Assembly: GCA_017457155.1 (NCBI GenBank)
Contig: JAFTHZ010000011.1
Span: forward strand, 1 to 32,310
Source: Ruminococcus sp.
Lineage (GTDB): Bacteria > Bacillota > Clostridia > Oscillospirales > Acutalibacteraceae
Direction: 5' to 3'
DNA length: 32,310 bases
Shown here: piece after piece, positions 23,405 through 30,465 of the stretch
Numbering within the stretch: the first letter of the stretch is position 1
Layout: the number at the start of each line of letters is the position of its first letter
Made by a program: the position numbers and the translations under genes
Notes under the pieces: generated by a model
The model's input: only the letters and a program-made list of their open reading frames with translations
Told to the model about the DNA's origin: nothing
Databases searched by the model: none

Positions 23405-24040
23405 TCATTTTAGATTATCTATTGCTATATACAGAAAGGGAACATACATAAAAAACAGACTCAACCTTTCCCATAGACCTTCATATGAAAATGCTGTGTC
23501 TTTAAAATTGTCTTTGTCTCCCATGATAAAAAATACAAAGAATAACATTGCCAACACAAATGCAATTGCGCAAACTGTGCCTTGTATAATATCATTACTC
23601 TTAAAAGCTAAAATGCACTGTAGCAAAGGGAAAAATAATAAGGTCATAAACCCAATAGCAGAGCCTGCACCATGGATTTTAGAGGCTATCGTAACCTTTT
23701 CTTTTGACTCATTTACGCTAAATATTCCCGACAGTATTCCTGCTCCTACTGCAAAAGCGGAAATCGAGATAAATGTTAATACTGCCAACACACTTGAAAC
23801 GGTGATATTGTTCTTAAAAATTACAGCTGAAGCAAGCAGCAAAAAAGCACCTAACCACACAAGCCAAGCATTGTAAATCCATCTTACAGGGCTTTCGGGA
23901 CTTCCTAAAACACTCATAACCATTGTTTTGCTGTTGTACCCTATATAAAAATGTTTCAAAATCCAAGGGAGGACAAACTCACCAAGTATGGTTATCAGTA
24001 AAAGAATATTGAAGATAAAGCTATCAATTAAACCAATCAT
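23405..24040 (-). CDS. DUF998-type membrane protein
   Basis: A 211-residue integral membrane protein with about six hydrophobic helices, for example at 8-29, 53-74, 79-102, 128-146 and 152-173. The pattern of helices with MSVLGSPESPVRWIYNAWLV (44-63), KIHGAGSAIGF and YEGLWERLSLF resembles DUF998 family proteins. No catalytic function is established that I know of. AAAGGAT lies 9 bases before the ATG. It has its own strong promoter and terminator. It is AT-rich relative to the purine operon, like the lipoprotein gene upstream, which hints that this segment is accessory. Confidence 0.75.
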   Translation of the reverse strand: MIGLIDSFIFNILLLITILGEFVLPWILKHFYIGYNSKTMVMSVLGSPESPVRWIYNAWLVWLGAFLLLASAVIFKNNITVSSVLAVLTFISISAFAVGAGILSGIFSVNESKEKVTIASKIHGAGSAIGFMTLLFFPLLQCILAFKSNDIIQGTVCAIAFVLAMLFFVFFIMGDKDNFKDTAFSYEGLWERLSLFFMYVPFLYIAIDNLK

Positions 24041-24084
24041 TTTAGGTATCCTTTCGGGTGGGCAAATTCTTGTTTATCGAACAG

Positions 24085-24113
24085 ATTATAGCACAAAATC
24101 ATAAATCTTTCAA
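24085..24113 (-). promoter_or_regulatory. Promoter of the DUF998 gene
   Basis: On the minus strand: TTGAAA (24108-24113), 17-bp spacer ending in TGC, TATAAT (24085-24090). This is an extended -10 promoter close to consensus. Confidence 0.75.
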
Positions 24114-24122
24114 ACAAACAGA

Positions 24123-24160
24123 AAACCTCTCTTGCCTTGGTAGACAAAAGAGGTTTCTTT
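24123..24160. terminator. Possible bidirectional terminator hairpin
   Basis: An 8-bp stem (24123-24130 with 24149-24156) and an 18-base loop, followed by CTTTT on plus and by TTTTC on minus. It is about 250 bp from the lipoprotein stop at 24413, so its assignment to that gene is uncertain. Confidence 0.35.
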
Positions 24161-24198
24161 TCTGTGTAAGCACCCTAATTTTGAAATGTTGCGCCCCC

Positions 24199-24272
24199 GG
24201 AGGTCGTTTTTTCAGTTAAGGGGGGTCGTTTTTTTGACCGAGAGGGGGTCGGAATTTTCAAAGAGGGGGTCG
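24199..24272 (+). repeat. Four phased GGGGGTCG-type direct repeats, possible IS21-type end
   Basis: GGTCG within a G-rich unit recurs at 24202, 24224, 24247 and 24268, that is every 21-23 bp, each followed by a T-rich run. The rest of 24161-24412 holds no gene I can support. Multiple short repeats of about 20 bp near one end are typical of IS21-family termini, where they bind the transposase. No istA/istB gene is present here, so this would be a remnant. Confidence 0.5.
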
Positions 24273-24412
24273 TTTTATTTTATGCCAATTAACACGCAGA
24301 ACTGTCCGCTGTGTTATGTGCCTAAAGCCCTTGATATATCAACGATATTTATGTTCTAATGTTGAAATAACCAATTTAATAACCAAATTTTGATTTTAAG
24401 GGATGTTATTAC

Positions 24413-25030
24413 TTAGTCATTGCCCATTTTGAGCATAAACTCATAACCTTTGGTTTCGCTACCTAACAAGAGCAGACCGAGGTCAGCATAATAATATCCG
24501 TTTGCGGTCTTATTTTCATTGATGTAATCAATGGCTTTCTGTATCTCTGCAGAATCAATATCGTGGTCCATTATGGGCGATACATACTTGACCATTTCTG
24601 TGCATTGTTCAAGGGTTGCACCGTCCATATATACACGGATGGTAATGCTACCAGACCAACTCTGCTTGCCGACAATATCGACCACGGTTTCACCGTACTT
24701 GTAGGACTTGCCAATTGCATCTGCAAATGCGGTTAGTCTAAACTCGGTTCGATAATGGGAACTGGAATTATCAGATGGTGTGAAATCCTCAGCGAATACC
24801 AACTGCACCGCACTGTTTGCATTAAACGATTCGACCAACGCGAGCATTTCGCTTTCAACCGTAGGTTCAGTGACGGTTTCAGATGTTTCGGGGATTTCTT
24901 CAGTTGACGGTGTGCCAGTAGTTTCGGCGTTCGGTTTTTCAGATGTTTCAGGAGTGCTGGTCACATCTCCACCGCAACCGGACAACACGATGCAGAGTAA
25001 TAGCAAAATGCTTATGAGTGATTTTTTCAT
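24413..25030 (-). CDS. Small secreted lipoprotein of unknown function
   Basis: A 205-residue lipoprotein. The signal peptide ends in a clear lipobox, LSGC, with Cys19 as the lipidated residue. A Thr/Glu/Pro/Ser-rich linker follows (about 20-58), then a compact domain of about 145 residues with no motif I recognise. That domain contains AEDFTPSDNSSSHYRTEFRL near its start and GYYYADLGLLLLG near the end. It should sit on the outer face of the membrane. GAGGAG before the ATG supports the start, and a promoter lies just upstream. It is monocistronic and flanked on both sides by phased direct repeats, so it could be cargo of a decayed mobile element. Confidence 0.75.
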   Translation of the reverse strand: MKKSLISILLLLCIVLSGCGGDVTSTPETSEKPNAETTGTPSTEEIPETSETVTEPTVESEMLALVESFNANSAVQLVFAEDFTPSDNSSSHYRTEFRLTAFADAIGKSYKYGETVVDIVGKQSWSGSITIRVYMDGATLEQCTEMVKYVSPIMDHDIDSAEIQKAIDYINENKTANGYYYADLGLLLLGSETKGYEFMLKMGND

Positions 25031-25064
25031 TGTAAATTCTCCTCACGACGATGTATCTTATTAG

Positions 25065-25093
25065 ATTATACTACAGAGAGGTCAAGTTTTCAA
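25065..25093 (-). promoter_or_regulatory. Promoter of the lipoprotein gene
   Basis: On the minus strand: TTGAAA (25088-25093), 17-bp spacer, TATAAT (25065-25070), about 35 bases before the ATG. Confidence 0.7.
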
Positions 25094-25154
25094 GCCACTG
25101 GCGAAATTCGTAGCACAGGGGACAGCTCTATGTGTTTGTGAGATATTGTTTCTC

Positions 25155-25230
25155 ATAAATCCAACGATTACCTACAATTCTAGCGATCATCCACAAATCC
25201 AACGATACCCCCACAATTCCAACGATTTGT
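25155..25230. repeat. Four phased AACGAT-type direct repeats, possible IS21-type end
   Basis: A 19-20 bp unit (ACAAATCCAACGAT type) occurs four times, with the AACGAT core at 25163, 25182 (as AGCGAT), 25201 and 25221. Spacing of 19-20 bp keeps the sites on one face of the helix. It contains no ORF. With the GGGGGTCG repeats at 24199-24272 it brackets the lipoprotein gene. Confidence 0.55.
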
Positions 25231-25297
25231 AGTGGGAAATCGCCTTAAAAATGCAGAATGCCCAACCGGGAAATGGATCTCGATTAGGCATCTTTTA

Positions 25298-25455
25298 ATG
25301 AAATCCTTGCTTGCGCAAGGATGAAATCTGCTGTGCAGATGAAATCCAAGCCAATGGCTTGGATGAAATTAAATCCACCCGCCCGCCGTCAAGGCGGATT
25401 TCATCCCCGTAGGGGATTTCAAGATGATTTATTCCACCCGGCAGGGTGGATTTAG
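25298..25455. repeat. Array of modular hairpins joined by a constant TGAAAT spacer
   Basis: A run of consecutive perfect palindromes with different stems but common flanks. Stems: 25303-25310 with 25315-25322; 25326-25331 with 25335-25340; 25344-25352 with 25356-25364; 25383-25387 with 25393-25397; 25403-25408 with 25412-25417; and 25433-25439 with 25444-25450. The last arm can also pair with 25371-25380 to close a larger structure. GGATGAAAT or its complement joins several of them. It looks like a non-autonomous repeat element lying just beyond the tRNA terminator. Confidence 0.7.
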
Positions 25456-25457
25456 TT

Positions 25458-25496
25458 GAAAAGAACGGTAATCGTATCACGATTACCGTTCTTTTC
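25458..25496 (-). terminator. Terminator of the tRNA-Val gene
   Basis: An 18-bp perfect stem (25458-25475 with 25479-25496) with a 3-base loop, ending in TTCTTTTC on the minus strand. It starts immediately after the encoded CCA of the tRNA. Confidence 0.88.
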
Positions 25497-25573
25497 TGGT
25501 GTGGATGAATGGACTTGAACCATCGACCCCTTGCATGTCAAGCAAGTACTCTAACCAGCTGAGCTACACCCAC
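25497..25573 (-). tRNA. tRNA-Val (anticodon GAC)
   Basis: On the minus strand a full cloverleaf of 77 nt. The acceptor GTGGGTG pairs with CATCCAC (one G-U), followed by TAGCTCAGCTGGTTAGAG as the D arm. The anticodon stem is CTTGC/GCAAG with loop TTGACAT, so the anticodon is GAC (25537-25539 on plus). The T arm contains GTTCAAGTC. CCA is encoded at the 3' end (25497-25499). Confidence 0.95.
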
Positions 25574-25605
25574 ATTTTTTTGAAAGCTTTTTTGAAAGCT
25601 TAATG

Positions 25606-25634
25606 ATTATAGCACAGAGGATATGGAAAGTCCA
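25606..25634 (-). promoter_or_regulatory. Promoter of the tRNA-Val gene
   Basis: On the minus strand: TGGACT (25629-25634), 17-bp spacer ending in TGC, TATAAT (25606-25611), about 30 bases before the tRNA 5' end. A short direct repeat TTTTGAAAGCTT lies between promoter and tRNA. Confidence 0.6.
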
Positions 25635-25679
25635 GTATTTTTTTATTTTTCTTCTGAAAAACAGTTTTATCTTTTATTA

Positions 25680-26567
25680 TCAGGCTTTGTCTGACAGCTC
25701 CCAGAGCATCTGATGCCCCTCAAAGTGATAGTCAACTTCTCCCCTATGTCGCAGGTAGGTCAGGTGACCTCTCACACCTGAGAGAGTCATAACATACTGG
25801 CCGTAGGTATCCGCAAGCTCCCACTCACAGGTCAGAGATGCTGTCAACCCCTCCAGAGTTTCTGGGGTTCTCAGAAGATCTCTGAGGCGGCTGTTCACCT
25901 TATCCAGAGCCTCCCTGTTCTTCTCCGCAAGGCAGGCGATGTCCTTTGTGGGCGCTGCGTGGGAGGGCACACAAAGCTTGCCCTGATACTTCTTCAGCAT
26001 ATCCAGAGTTCTGTACTGGCTCTCAATGTCAAATATATAGCTCATGGGACATTTCGTGAGGGTCTCGGCGGCAATAACGCTGTCCGCCATAAAATACACA
26101 TCGTCAGGAGTCCTGACTCCTATCATATCCGCAAAGTGTCCCGGAAGATGAATAAGCTCCATTCCCATAGGAAGCTGAAGCTCACAAATATCCCTGACAG
26201 GACAGGCGGGGGTGTTCATAAACTTTCCTCTGAAATCTCTGCAGGGAAAAGCTCCGTAGACCATGGCAGGCTCCAGATCGGGATTCTCTACGAAGATCCG
26301 CTCTGCGGCGGTGGCATAGGCTTTGCAGCCTGTTGTCTCAGTAATATATCTGCAGCCGCCTGCATGGTCGGTATGGGCATGAGTCAGAATCACTGCCTCA
26401 ACCGTCCAGCCATGCTCCTCAATCACAGAGAGAATGCGTTTTCCCGAACGCTCATTGACGCCCGTATCTATGATGTACACCCTGTTGTCAGCCCTTCTGT
26501 ATATACCCACATTTGTAGGCATAGTGTAGCAGTAGGTATTATCCCCCAACTTTATAAGTTCAAACAT
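25680..26567 (-). CDS. MBL-fold metallohydrolase
   Basis: A 295-residue metallo-beta-lactamase-fold protein without a signal peptide. The zinc motif THAHTDHAG places ligands at His63, His65, Asp67 and His68. Further ligands are His144 (LPGHFADM), Asp162 (FMADS) and His203 (PSHAAP), so both metal sites are complete. The C-terminal 80 residues (from about 215) form a helical/winged region often seen in hydrolases of this fold. This family covers glyoxalase II-like thioesterases, lactonases and others; the substrate cannot be told from sequence. GATGAG and GAGAG precede the ATG. Its promoter overlaps the terminator of the amylase gene upstream, and no strong terminator follows it. Confidence 0.88.
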   Translation of the reverse strand: MFELIKLGDNTYCYTMPTNVGIYRRADNRVYIIDTGVNERSGKRILSVIEEHGWTVEAVILTHAHTDHAGGCRYITETTGCKAYATAAERIFVENPDLEPAMVYGAFPCRDFRGKFMNTPACPVRDICELQLPMGMELIHLPGHFADMIGVRTPDDVYFMADSVIAAETLTKCPMSYIFDIESQYRTLDMLKKYQGKLCVPSHAAPTKDIACLAEKNREALDKVNSRLRDLLRTPETLEGLTASLTCEWELADTYGQYVMTLSGVRGHLTYLRHRGEVDYHFEGHQMLWELSDKA

Positions 26568-26599
26568 CTTCTCATCTCTCTCAGAAAAAAATCAGTAAT

Positions 26600-26627
26600 A
26601 TTATACCACCAAAACTCACAAAATCAA
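26600..26627 (-). promoter_or_regulatory. Predicted promoter of the MBL hydrolase gene
   Basis: On the minus strand: TTGATT (26622-26627), 16-bp spacer, TATAAT (26600-26605). The -35 abuts the amylase terminator hairpin. Confidence 0.6.
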
Positions 26628-26654
26628 CAGACCCCCGAAAACTCGGAGGTCTGT
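26627..26654 (-). terminator. Terminator of the amylase gene
   Basis: A 12-bp stem (26643-26654 with 26627-26638) with one wobble that pairs only on the minus strand, loop of 4 bases, then a short T-rich tail, 18 bp past the amylase stop. Confidence 0.65.
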
Positions 26655-26672
26655 AATTCATTACATATTATA

Positions 26673-29555
26673 TTATGACCAGCCCTGATTGTAGGTATAC
26701 GTACCGCCGTTTTTGGGCATATCAAAATGCTGGCTCCACTGGTTATCACAGGTGAAGTAAATCTTGTCATAATCCGGAGAAACCGAGATAGAGAAGGTGT
26801 TGTTGCCGACAGACTGCATAGTGAACTCATCCTTGTTGGAGGCGTTGTTCTTCCAGCAGATGATTCTGACGGTGCCCCAGTTGTTGGTATCAACAAATCT
26901 GATGGTAACGTTTCCGCTTGTTGTTCCGCCTGATGTGCTGCCACCTGAGGATGAGCCACCTGAGGTGTTTCCTCCTGCGGTATACACAGGCCATGAGCCG
27001 CTTGAGTAATCATAGATATATCCGTTGCCGGGGATTGTCAGGTCCTTTGTCTGATTATTGCCGCTTGTGGAGAAGATAATCATATCGTACTTTTTGTCCA
27101 GCTCGATCTTGAAGATATTGCCTGATACACAGGTCATCTGTGTGCCGGGCCATGCAGCAAGCTCGCCGCCTGCTGAGCTCCATACATAAGCATGGACAGC
27201 GCCCCAGTTAGAGGTATTCTTGAAGTATACCACGTTCTTGTTGCTGGGCACAATAACAGGCTGAGTGGGTGTGGGCACAGGTGTGGGCTCCACAGGCTCT
27301 GTGGGCTCAACCACGGTGCCTGAGGTACTTACCTTGGAACCGATTTTATATGGGTTGTCAATTCCTGCCACGTACTTCTGAATAAGAGAAGCGTCCTTTA
27401 CGTTAACAGCAGTGCTGTTGTCTACGTTTGCTGCCTTCAATGCCAGCCCTGTGATAGACTCCAAAGAAGCCAGGTGCTTCTGTATAGCAGAGGCATCCTT
27501 GATATTTACAACGCCGGACAGGTCTGCGTCACCGCGCAGATACCAGTCAGTATCCGGATCAGGAGTGGGATCTGGAGTGATGACAGGCTCTGTCACCTTC
27601 TGGGTGGGGATTACAACAAGAGGAGCATAATCCTGCCAGCTGTTGTTCTTGTAAACCTTGGGTGTTCCTGTGTATGCAAGTCCGGGCTCGTTGGCTCCGG
27701 GAATCTGATTGCCGTTGTTGTCTGTGAACAGAACGCTGCAGTTCTCATATCCTGCGGGAACATCCATAAACCACATGTTGCTGCCCTGACTTGTCATCTT
27801 TGTGCCGGGCCACTCTGCAGGAGCAGTACTGCCGTCCTTGTAGATGTAGCAGTATACCTGACTCCATCTTGTAGAGCTGTTATCAAAGTAGATTCCTGAT
27901 GCATTGGGATCTACCTTGGTATACTTGTAGGTGTTTATGTCAGAAGCGGTGGAGCCGTTGAGCGCCTTTACAGATACGGTGGTTGTAGCTCCGTAAGCAA
28001 CGCCTGAACCGATTGTGATGGTCTGGCCGTTTGTGAAAGAGGTATAGGCACCGCCGTTGATAGAATACTGACCGCTTGTAGCGTTTGAGAAGTTGAGTGT
28101 GAGCTTGAGTGTATCGGTTCTGTAACTCTGAGAACCGGGAGTAACTGTGGCCTCAGGGCCATCAGGCTGGGGATTGTAGATAACTGCAATACCTGAGGAA
28201 CCGATTGTACCTGAGATTGTGGAGGAGGTTACTGTCCACTTGTTGCCTGTAATCTCATCAGTATAGGTACCGGGTTTGGTTGTGGAACCGCCGTTGGGGA
28301 CGTTGACGCTGAAGTTTCCGCCGCTGCCCGCTACGATAACAGCACCGCCCTCACGGCAGATTACTGCACAGTTGTTGCCTGTTGTGTAGTAATCCTTCTG
28401 ACCGATCATCTCGTTATGGAAATGGTTTACAGCAGCAACCTCGGGGCTTGTGAAGTGGGTGCTTCCCTTCTGACCTGAATGGATGCTGGATTTGTTGGAG
28501 GATGAGGGTCTTGAGAAATACAAAGCGCTGGCACCGTTACGGCTTGCAGCAACTGCGTATGCTCTGTCGATAACGTTCTGATTCATACCGTTGGAGTAGC
28601 CCCAATCCTGACCATTGGACCATGTGTCGTGGCTCTCACCCCAGTAGATGAGCTTGTTTGCAGCTACACCTCTGTTGCACCAGTTTCCGTAGGACTCGGG
28701 CACACGGCCTGAGTTGAAGCTTTCGCGCAGGGTCATGCCATAGCTGCTGTCTGTAACTGTCATATATTTTGTATATTCAACCATCAGGTGCTCGTTGCCT
28801 GAACCTCTGTCATCAGGACCAACCAGAATCTCACCGTAGTGATAGAGTCCGTTGTTGGTAACTGCAGGCCAGAAGTTACATCCCTCACTGGGAAGTCCGA
28901 TGTGCTTTGCAGCATCCCATCTGATTCCGTCAACGCCGATACCCTTCAGCTCGTTGATATACTGAGAAACCTTCTGCTGAACGTATGAGTGCTCGGAGTT
29001 CAGGTCACGCATACCGATTTCGCCCATAATTACCTGATAGCGATCAGCCCAGTTGCTGACGCCACCGTGGTTGTGCCAGTACTGACCGTCACGCAGGTCT
29101 TCCTGAACTCTGCCTGTATCACCATTGAGGTGGTTGGCAACTACGTCTACGATAACCTTGATTCCGTATTTGTCTGCCTCAGTACAAAGAGCCTGAAGCT
29201 CTGACTTGGAGCCCAGAGCATTGCTTCCGCAAGAGAAACCATAGGGCTGATACAGCCAGTACCACTCGCCTGAGCCTGCAGGCTGTGCGGGAGAGGTCTG
29301 GACAGAAGTGAATCCTGCAGCAGCAATATTCTTGAGCTCTGCTTTGATATCGTTATATTTCCAGTCGAAGCAGTGAAGAACTGTTCCGTCCTGGATGTTC
29401 TTTGCAAGTCCGTAGCTGGCACTTACCTCAGCAATATCCTCCACTGCAGCCACAGGTGCAACATCTGTCTGTGCAGCGGATACTGTGAACGCCATAAACG
29501 ACGAGCACACTATGCAAAGTGCGAGCAACAGGCTCATAAATTTCTTTAAGGACAT
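26673..29555 (-). CDS. Dockerin-bearing AmyE-like alpha-amylase (GH13) with starch-binding modules
   Basis: A 960-residue secreted alpha-amylase, cleaving internal alpha-1,4 bonds of starch. Signal peptide 1-28. GH13 domain about 45-460, close in style to Bacillus AmyE (GH13_28): DVVANH 137-142, GIRWDAAKH 210-218 with nucleophile Asp214, HYGEIL with acid/base Glu242, and GESHDT with Asp310. Next comes an Ig/chitobiase-C-like domain (about 466-548), a CBM26-type module (553-645, with EWPGTKM), a dockerin (673-735, repeats KDASAIQKH and KDASLIQKY), a Pro/Thr/Val/Glu linker, a second CBM26 (775-858, AWPGTQM), a Ser/Gly linker, and a third related module (883-960) lacking the WPG motif. The dockerin is internal. 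GGAGGAGG 9 bases before this ATG rules out a start 45 bases upstream. Inferred role: amylosome enzyme bound to cohesin scaffold and starch granules. Confidence 0.95.
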   Translation of the reverse strand: MSLKKFMSLLLALCIVCSSFMAFTVSAAQTDVAPVAAVEDIAEVSASYGLAKNIQDGTVLHCFDWKYNDIKAELKNIAAAGFTSVQTSPAQPAGSGEWYWLYQPYGFSCGSNALGSKSELQALCTEADKYGIKVIVDVVANHLNGDTGRVQEDLRDGQYWHNHGGVSNWADRYQVIMGEIGMRDLNSEHSYVQQKVSQYINELKGIGVDGIRWDAAKHIGLPSEGCNFWPAVTNNGLYHYGEILVGPDDRGSGNEHLMVEYTKYMTVTDSSYGMTLRESFNSGRVPESYGNWCNRGVAANKLIYWGESHDTWSNGQDWGYSNGMNQNVIDRAYAVAASRNGASALYFSRPSSSNKSSIHSGQKGSTHFTSPEVAAVNHFHNEMIGQKDYYTTGNNCAVICREGGAVIVAGSGGNFSVNVPNGGSTTKPGTYTDEITGNKWTVTSSTISGTIGSSGIAVIYNPQPDGPEATVTPGSQSYRTDTLKLTLNFSNATSGQYSINGGAYTSFTNGQTITIGSGVAYGATTTVSVKALNGSTASDINTYKYTKVDPNASGIYFDNSSTRWSQVYCYIYKDGSTAPAEWPGTKMTSQGSNMWFMDVPAGYENCSVLFTDNNGNQIPGANEPGLAYTGTPKVYKNNSWQDYAPLVVIPTQKVTEPVITPDPTPDPDTDWYLRGDADLSGVVNIKDASAIQKHLASLESITGLALKAANVDNSTAVNVKDASLIQKYVAGIDNPYKIGSKVSTSGTVVEPTEPVEPTPVPTPTQPVIVPSNKNVVYFKNTSNWGAVHAYVWSSAGGELAAWPGTQMTCVSGNIFKIELDKKYDMIIFSTSGNNQTKDLTIPGNGYIYDYSSGSWPVYTAGGNTSGGSSSGGSTSGGTTSGNVTIRFVDTNNWGTVRIICWKNNASNKDEFTMQSVGNNTFSISVSPDYDKIYFTCDNQWSQHFDMPKNGGTYTYNQGWS

Positions 29556-29590
29556 AATAAATGCCTCCTCCGATAGTAGGTTACGAGAGA

Positions 29591-29620
29591 ATATTATCAC
29601 AAAAAAAACATATCAAGCAA
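29591..29620 (-). promoter_or_regulatory. Predicted promoter of the amylase gene
   Basis: On the minus strand: TTGCTT (29615-29620), 18-bp spacer, TAATAT (29591-29596) preceded by TGA (extended -10). No catabolite-repression site was recognised in the short leader. Confidence 0.5.
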
Positions 29621-29718
29621 CCACTTTCCTATTTTTTTCACTTGAAATTATAGCCAATTTTTAGCTTCTTATTTCTCCGGGAAGGAGGAGGATAAAAAAT
29701 CGCCAAACAAAAAGCAAA

Positions 29719-29744
29719 AGACCGACAAACTCAGTTGTCGGTCT
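29719..29744 (-). terminator. Terminator overlapping the end of the S24/S26 peptidase gene
   Basis: A 10-bp perfect stem (29735-29744 with 29719-29728), 6-base loop, then TTTTGCTTTTTG on the minus strand. The 5' arm encodes the last codons and the stop (29731-29733) falls in the loop, so translation ends within the terminator. Confidence 0.75.
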
Positions 29745-30246
29745 CTGTTTCTTTCCGGTCTTTTTCTTTGAGATAATGATTCTTGCCCTTTGTGAGCCTC
29801 AGATAATAATCCCTGAGAAGATTCTTGAGTCTTCTGTACTTTCGGACTATGACGATGATGGGTTTGCGCATAAACACAAGACCAACCCATATTTTGACAT
29901 ACAGCATATATCCGCGGGATGTGCAGGGAATATACTTCTCCTTCCTGAAGAAGCCCCTGACAACTCCCAGAATGTTCTCGTCTGTTATATCGTACTCTTT
30001 CTCAAACAGTCCGTCGCCCAGTATCACATAGCCTGTGTCTGTCACCTCTATGATGCGGTGTACAACATACCTTCCCAGCCTGTCCTTATAAAGAGGAATA
30101 TCATATTTTTCGCATCTGCCCTGTACAGGCTCGATAAGCACTGTGTCGATTCCGTTTCTTATCATAGGCCACATACTCACTCCGTGAGGATGAATGACAA
30201 AATTGCCCTTTTGTACTGCCTGCTCTATGGAAATATCTTCTATCAA
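29731..30246 (-). CDS. S24/S26-family peptidase (signal peptidase-like)
   Basis: A 171-residue protein if started at the TTG (30244-30246), which has GGGAGG 8 bases upstream; a longer in-frame TTG at 30288 lacks a ribosome binding site. HPHGVSMWPMI (19-29) is the S26 box with Ser24 as nucleophile. The second block YVVHRIIEV...GDGLFEKE replaces the Lys-containing box of standard signal peptidases, as in related S24/S26 proteins of Firmicutes. A hydrophobic stretch near YMLYVKIWVGLVFMRKPIIV may associate with the membrane, and the tail is strongly basic/charged. Such proteins are often found near secreted or post-translationally modified peptides. Here the downstream neighbour is the amylase, separated by terminator and promoter, so no operon link is seen. 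Substrate unknown. Confidence 0.75.
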   Translation of the reverse strand: MIEDISIEQAVQKGNFVIHPHGVSMWPMIRNGIDTVLIEPVQGRCEKYDIPLYKDRLGRYVVHRIIEVTDTGYVILGDGLFEKEYDITDENILGVVRGFFRKEKYIPCTSRGYMLYVKIWVGLVFMRKPIIVIVRKYRRLKNLLRDYYLRLTKGKNHYLKEKDRKETETDN

Positions 30247-30391
30247 AGCTCTGACCTCCCTTGCAGGATTGCTTATTAATTCAGACAAATAGCATTTTAC
30301 TATAAAGTGAAGCTTTTTTCAATATCTTTTTCGTCACCTCATAAGGTTAATTTATACCTATGTTTTATTCCAATATAGATAAGTTATGGTG

Positions 30392-30465
30392 TTGATTATT
30401 ATCTTTCCTGTATGTTATGATAATCATGTGTAATCACAAATTACAGGAAAGACAGGTGACTTTGT
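30392..30465 (+). promoter_or_regulatory. Promoter and nested inverted repeats before the LRR gene
   Basis: TTGATT (30392-30397), 18-bp spacer, TATGAT (30416-30421). A 9-bp perfect inverted repeat TTTCCTGTA/TACAGGAAA (30404-30412 and 30442-30450) brackets the -10 and start region. Inside it lie ATGATAATCAT (30417-30427) and TGTGTAATCACA (30427-30438), both palindromic. AGGTGA (30454-30459) is the ribosome binding site. The repeats could be operator sites. Confidence 0.5.

Noticed and set aside
23253-23876. Plus-strand frame of 207 codons across the DUF998 gene and its terminator
   Set aside because: It runs through a strong terminator hairpin and antisense to a membrane protein with good promoter and ribosome binding site; no ribosome binding site of its own.
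25155-25230. AACGAT repeats as a CRISPR array or replication iterons
   Set aside because: The conserved core is only about 14 bp with 5-6 bp between copies, too short for CRISPR; no rep or cas gene is nearby, so iterons are unsupported.
25295-25480. Minus-strand frame of 61 codons in the hairpin array
   Set aside because: It is made of palindromic repeats and part of the tRNA terminator; no ribosome binding site.
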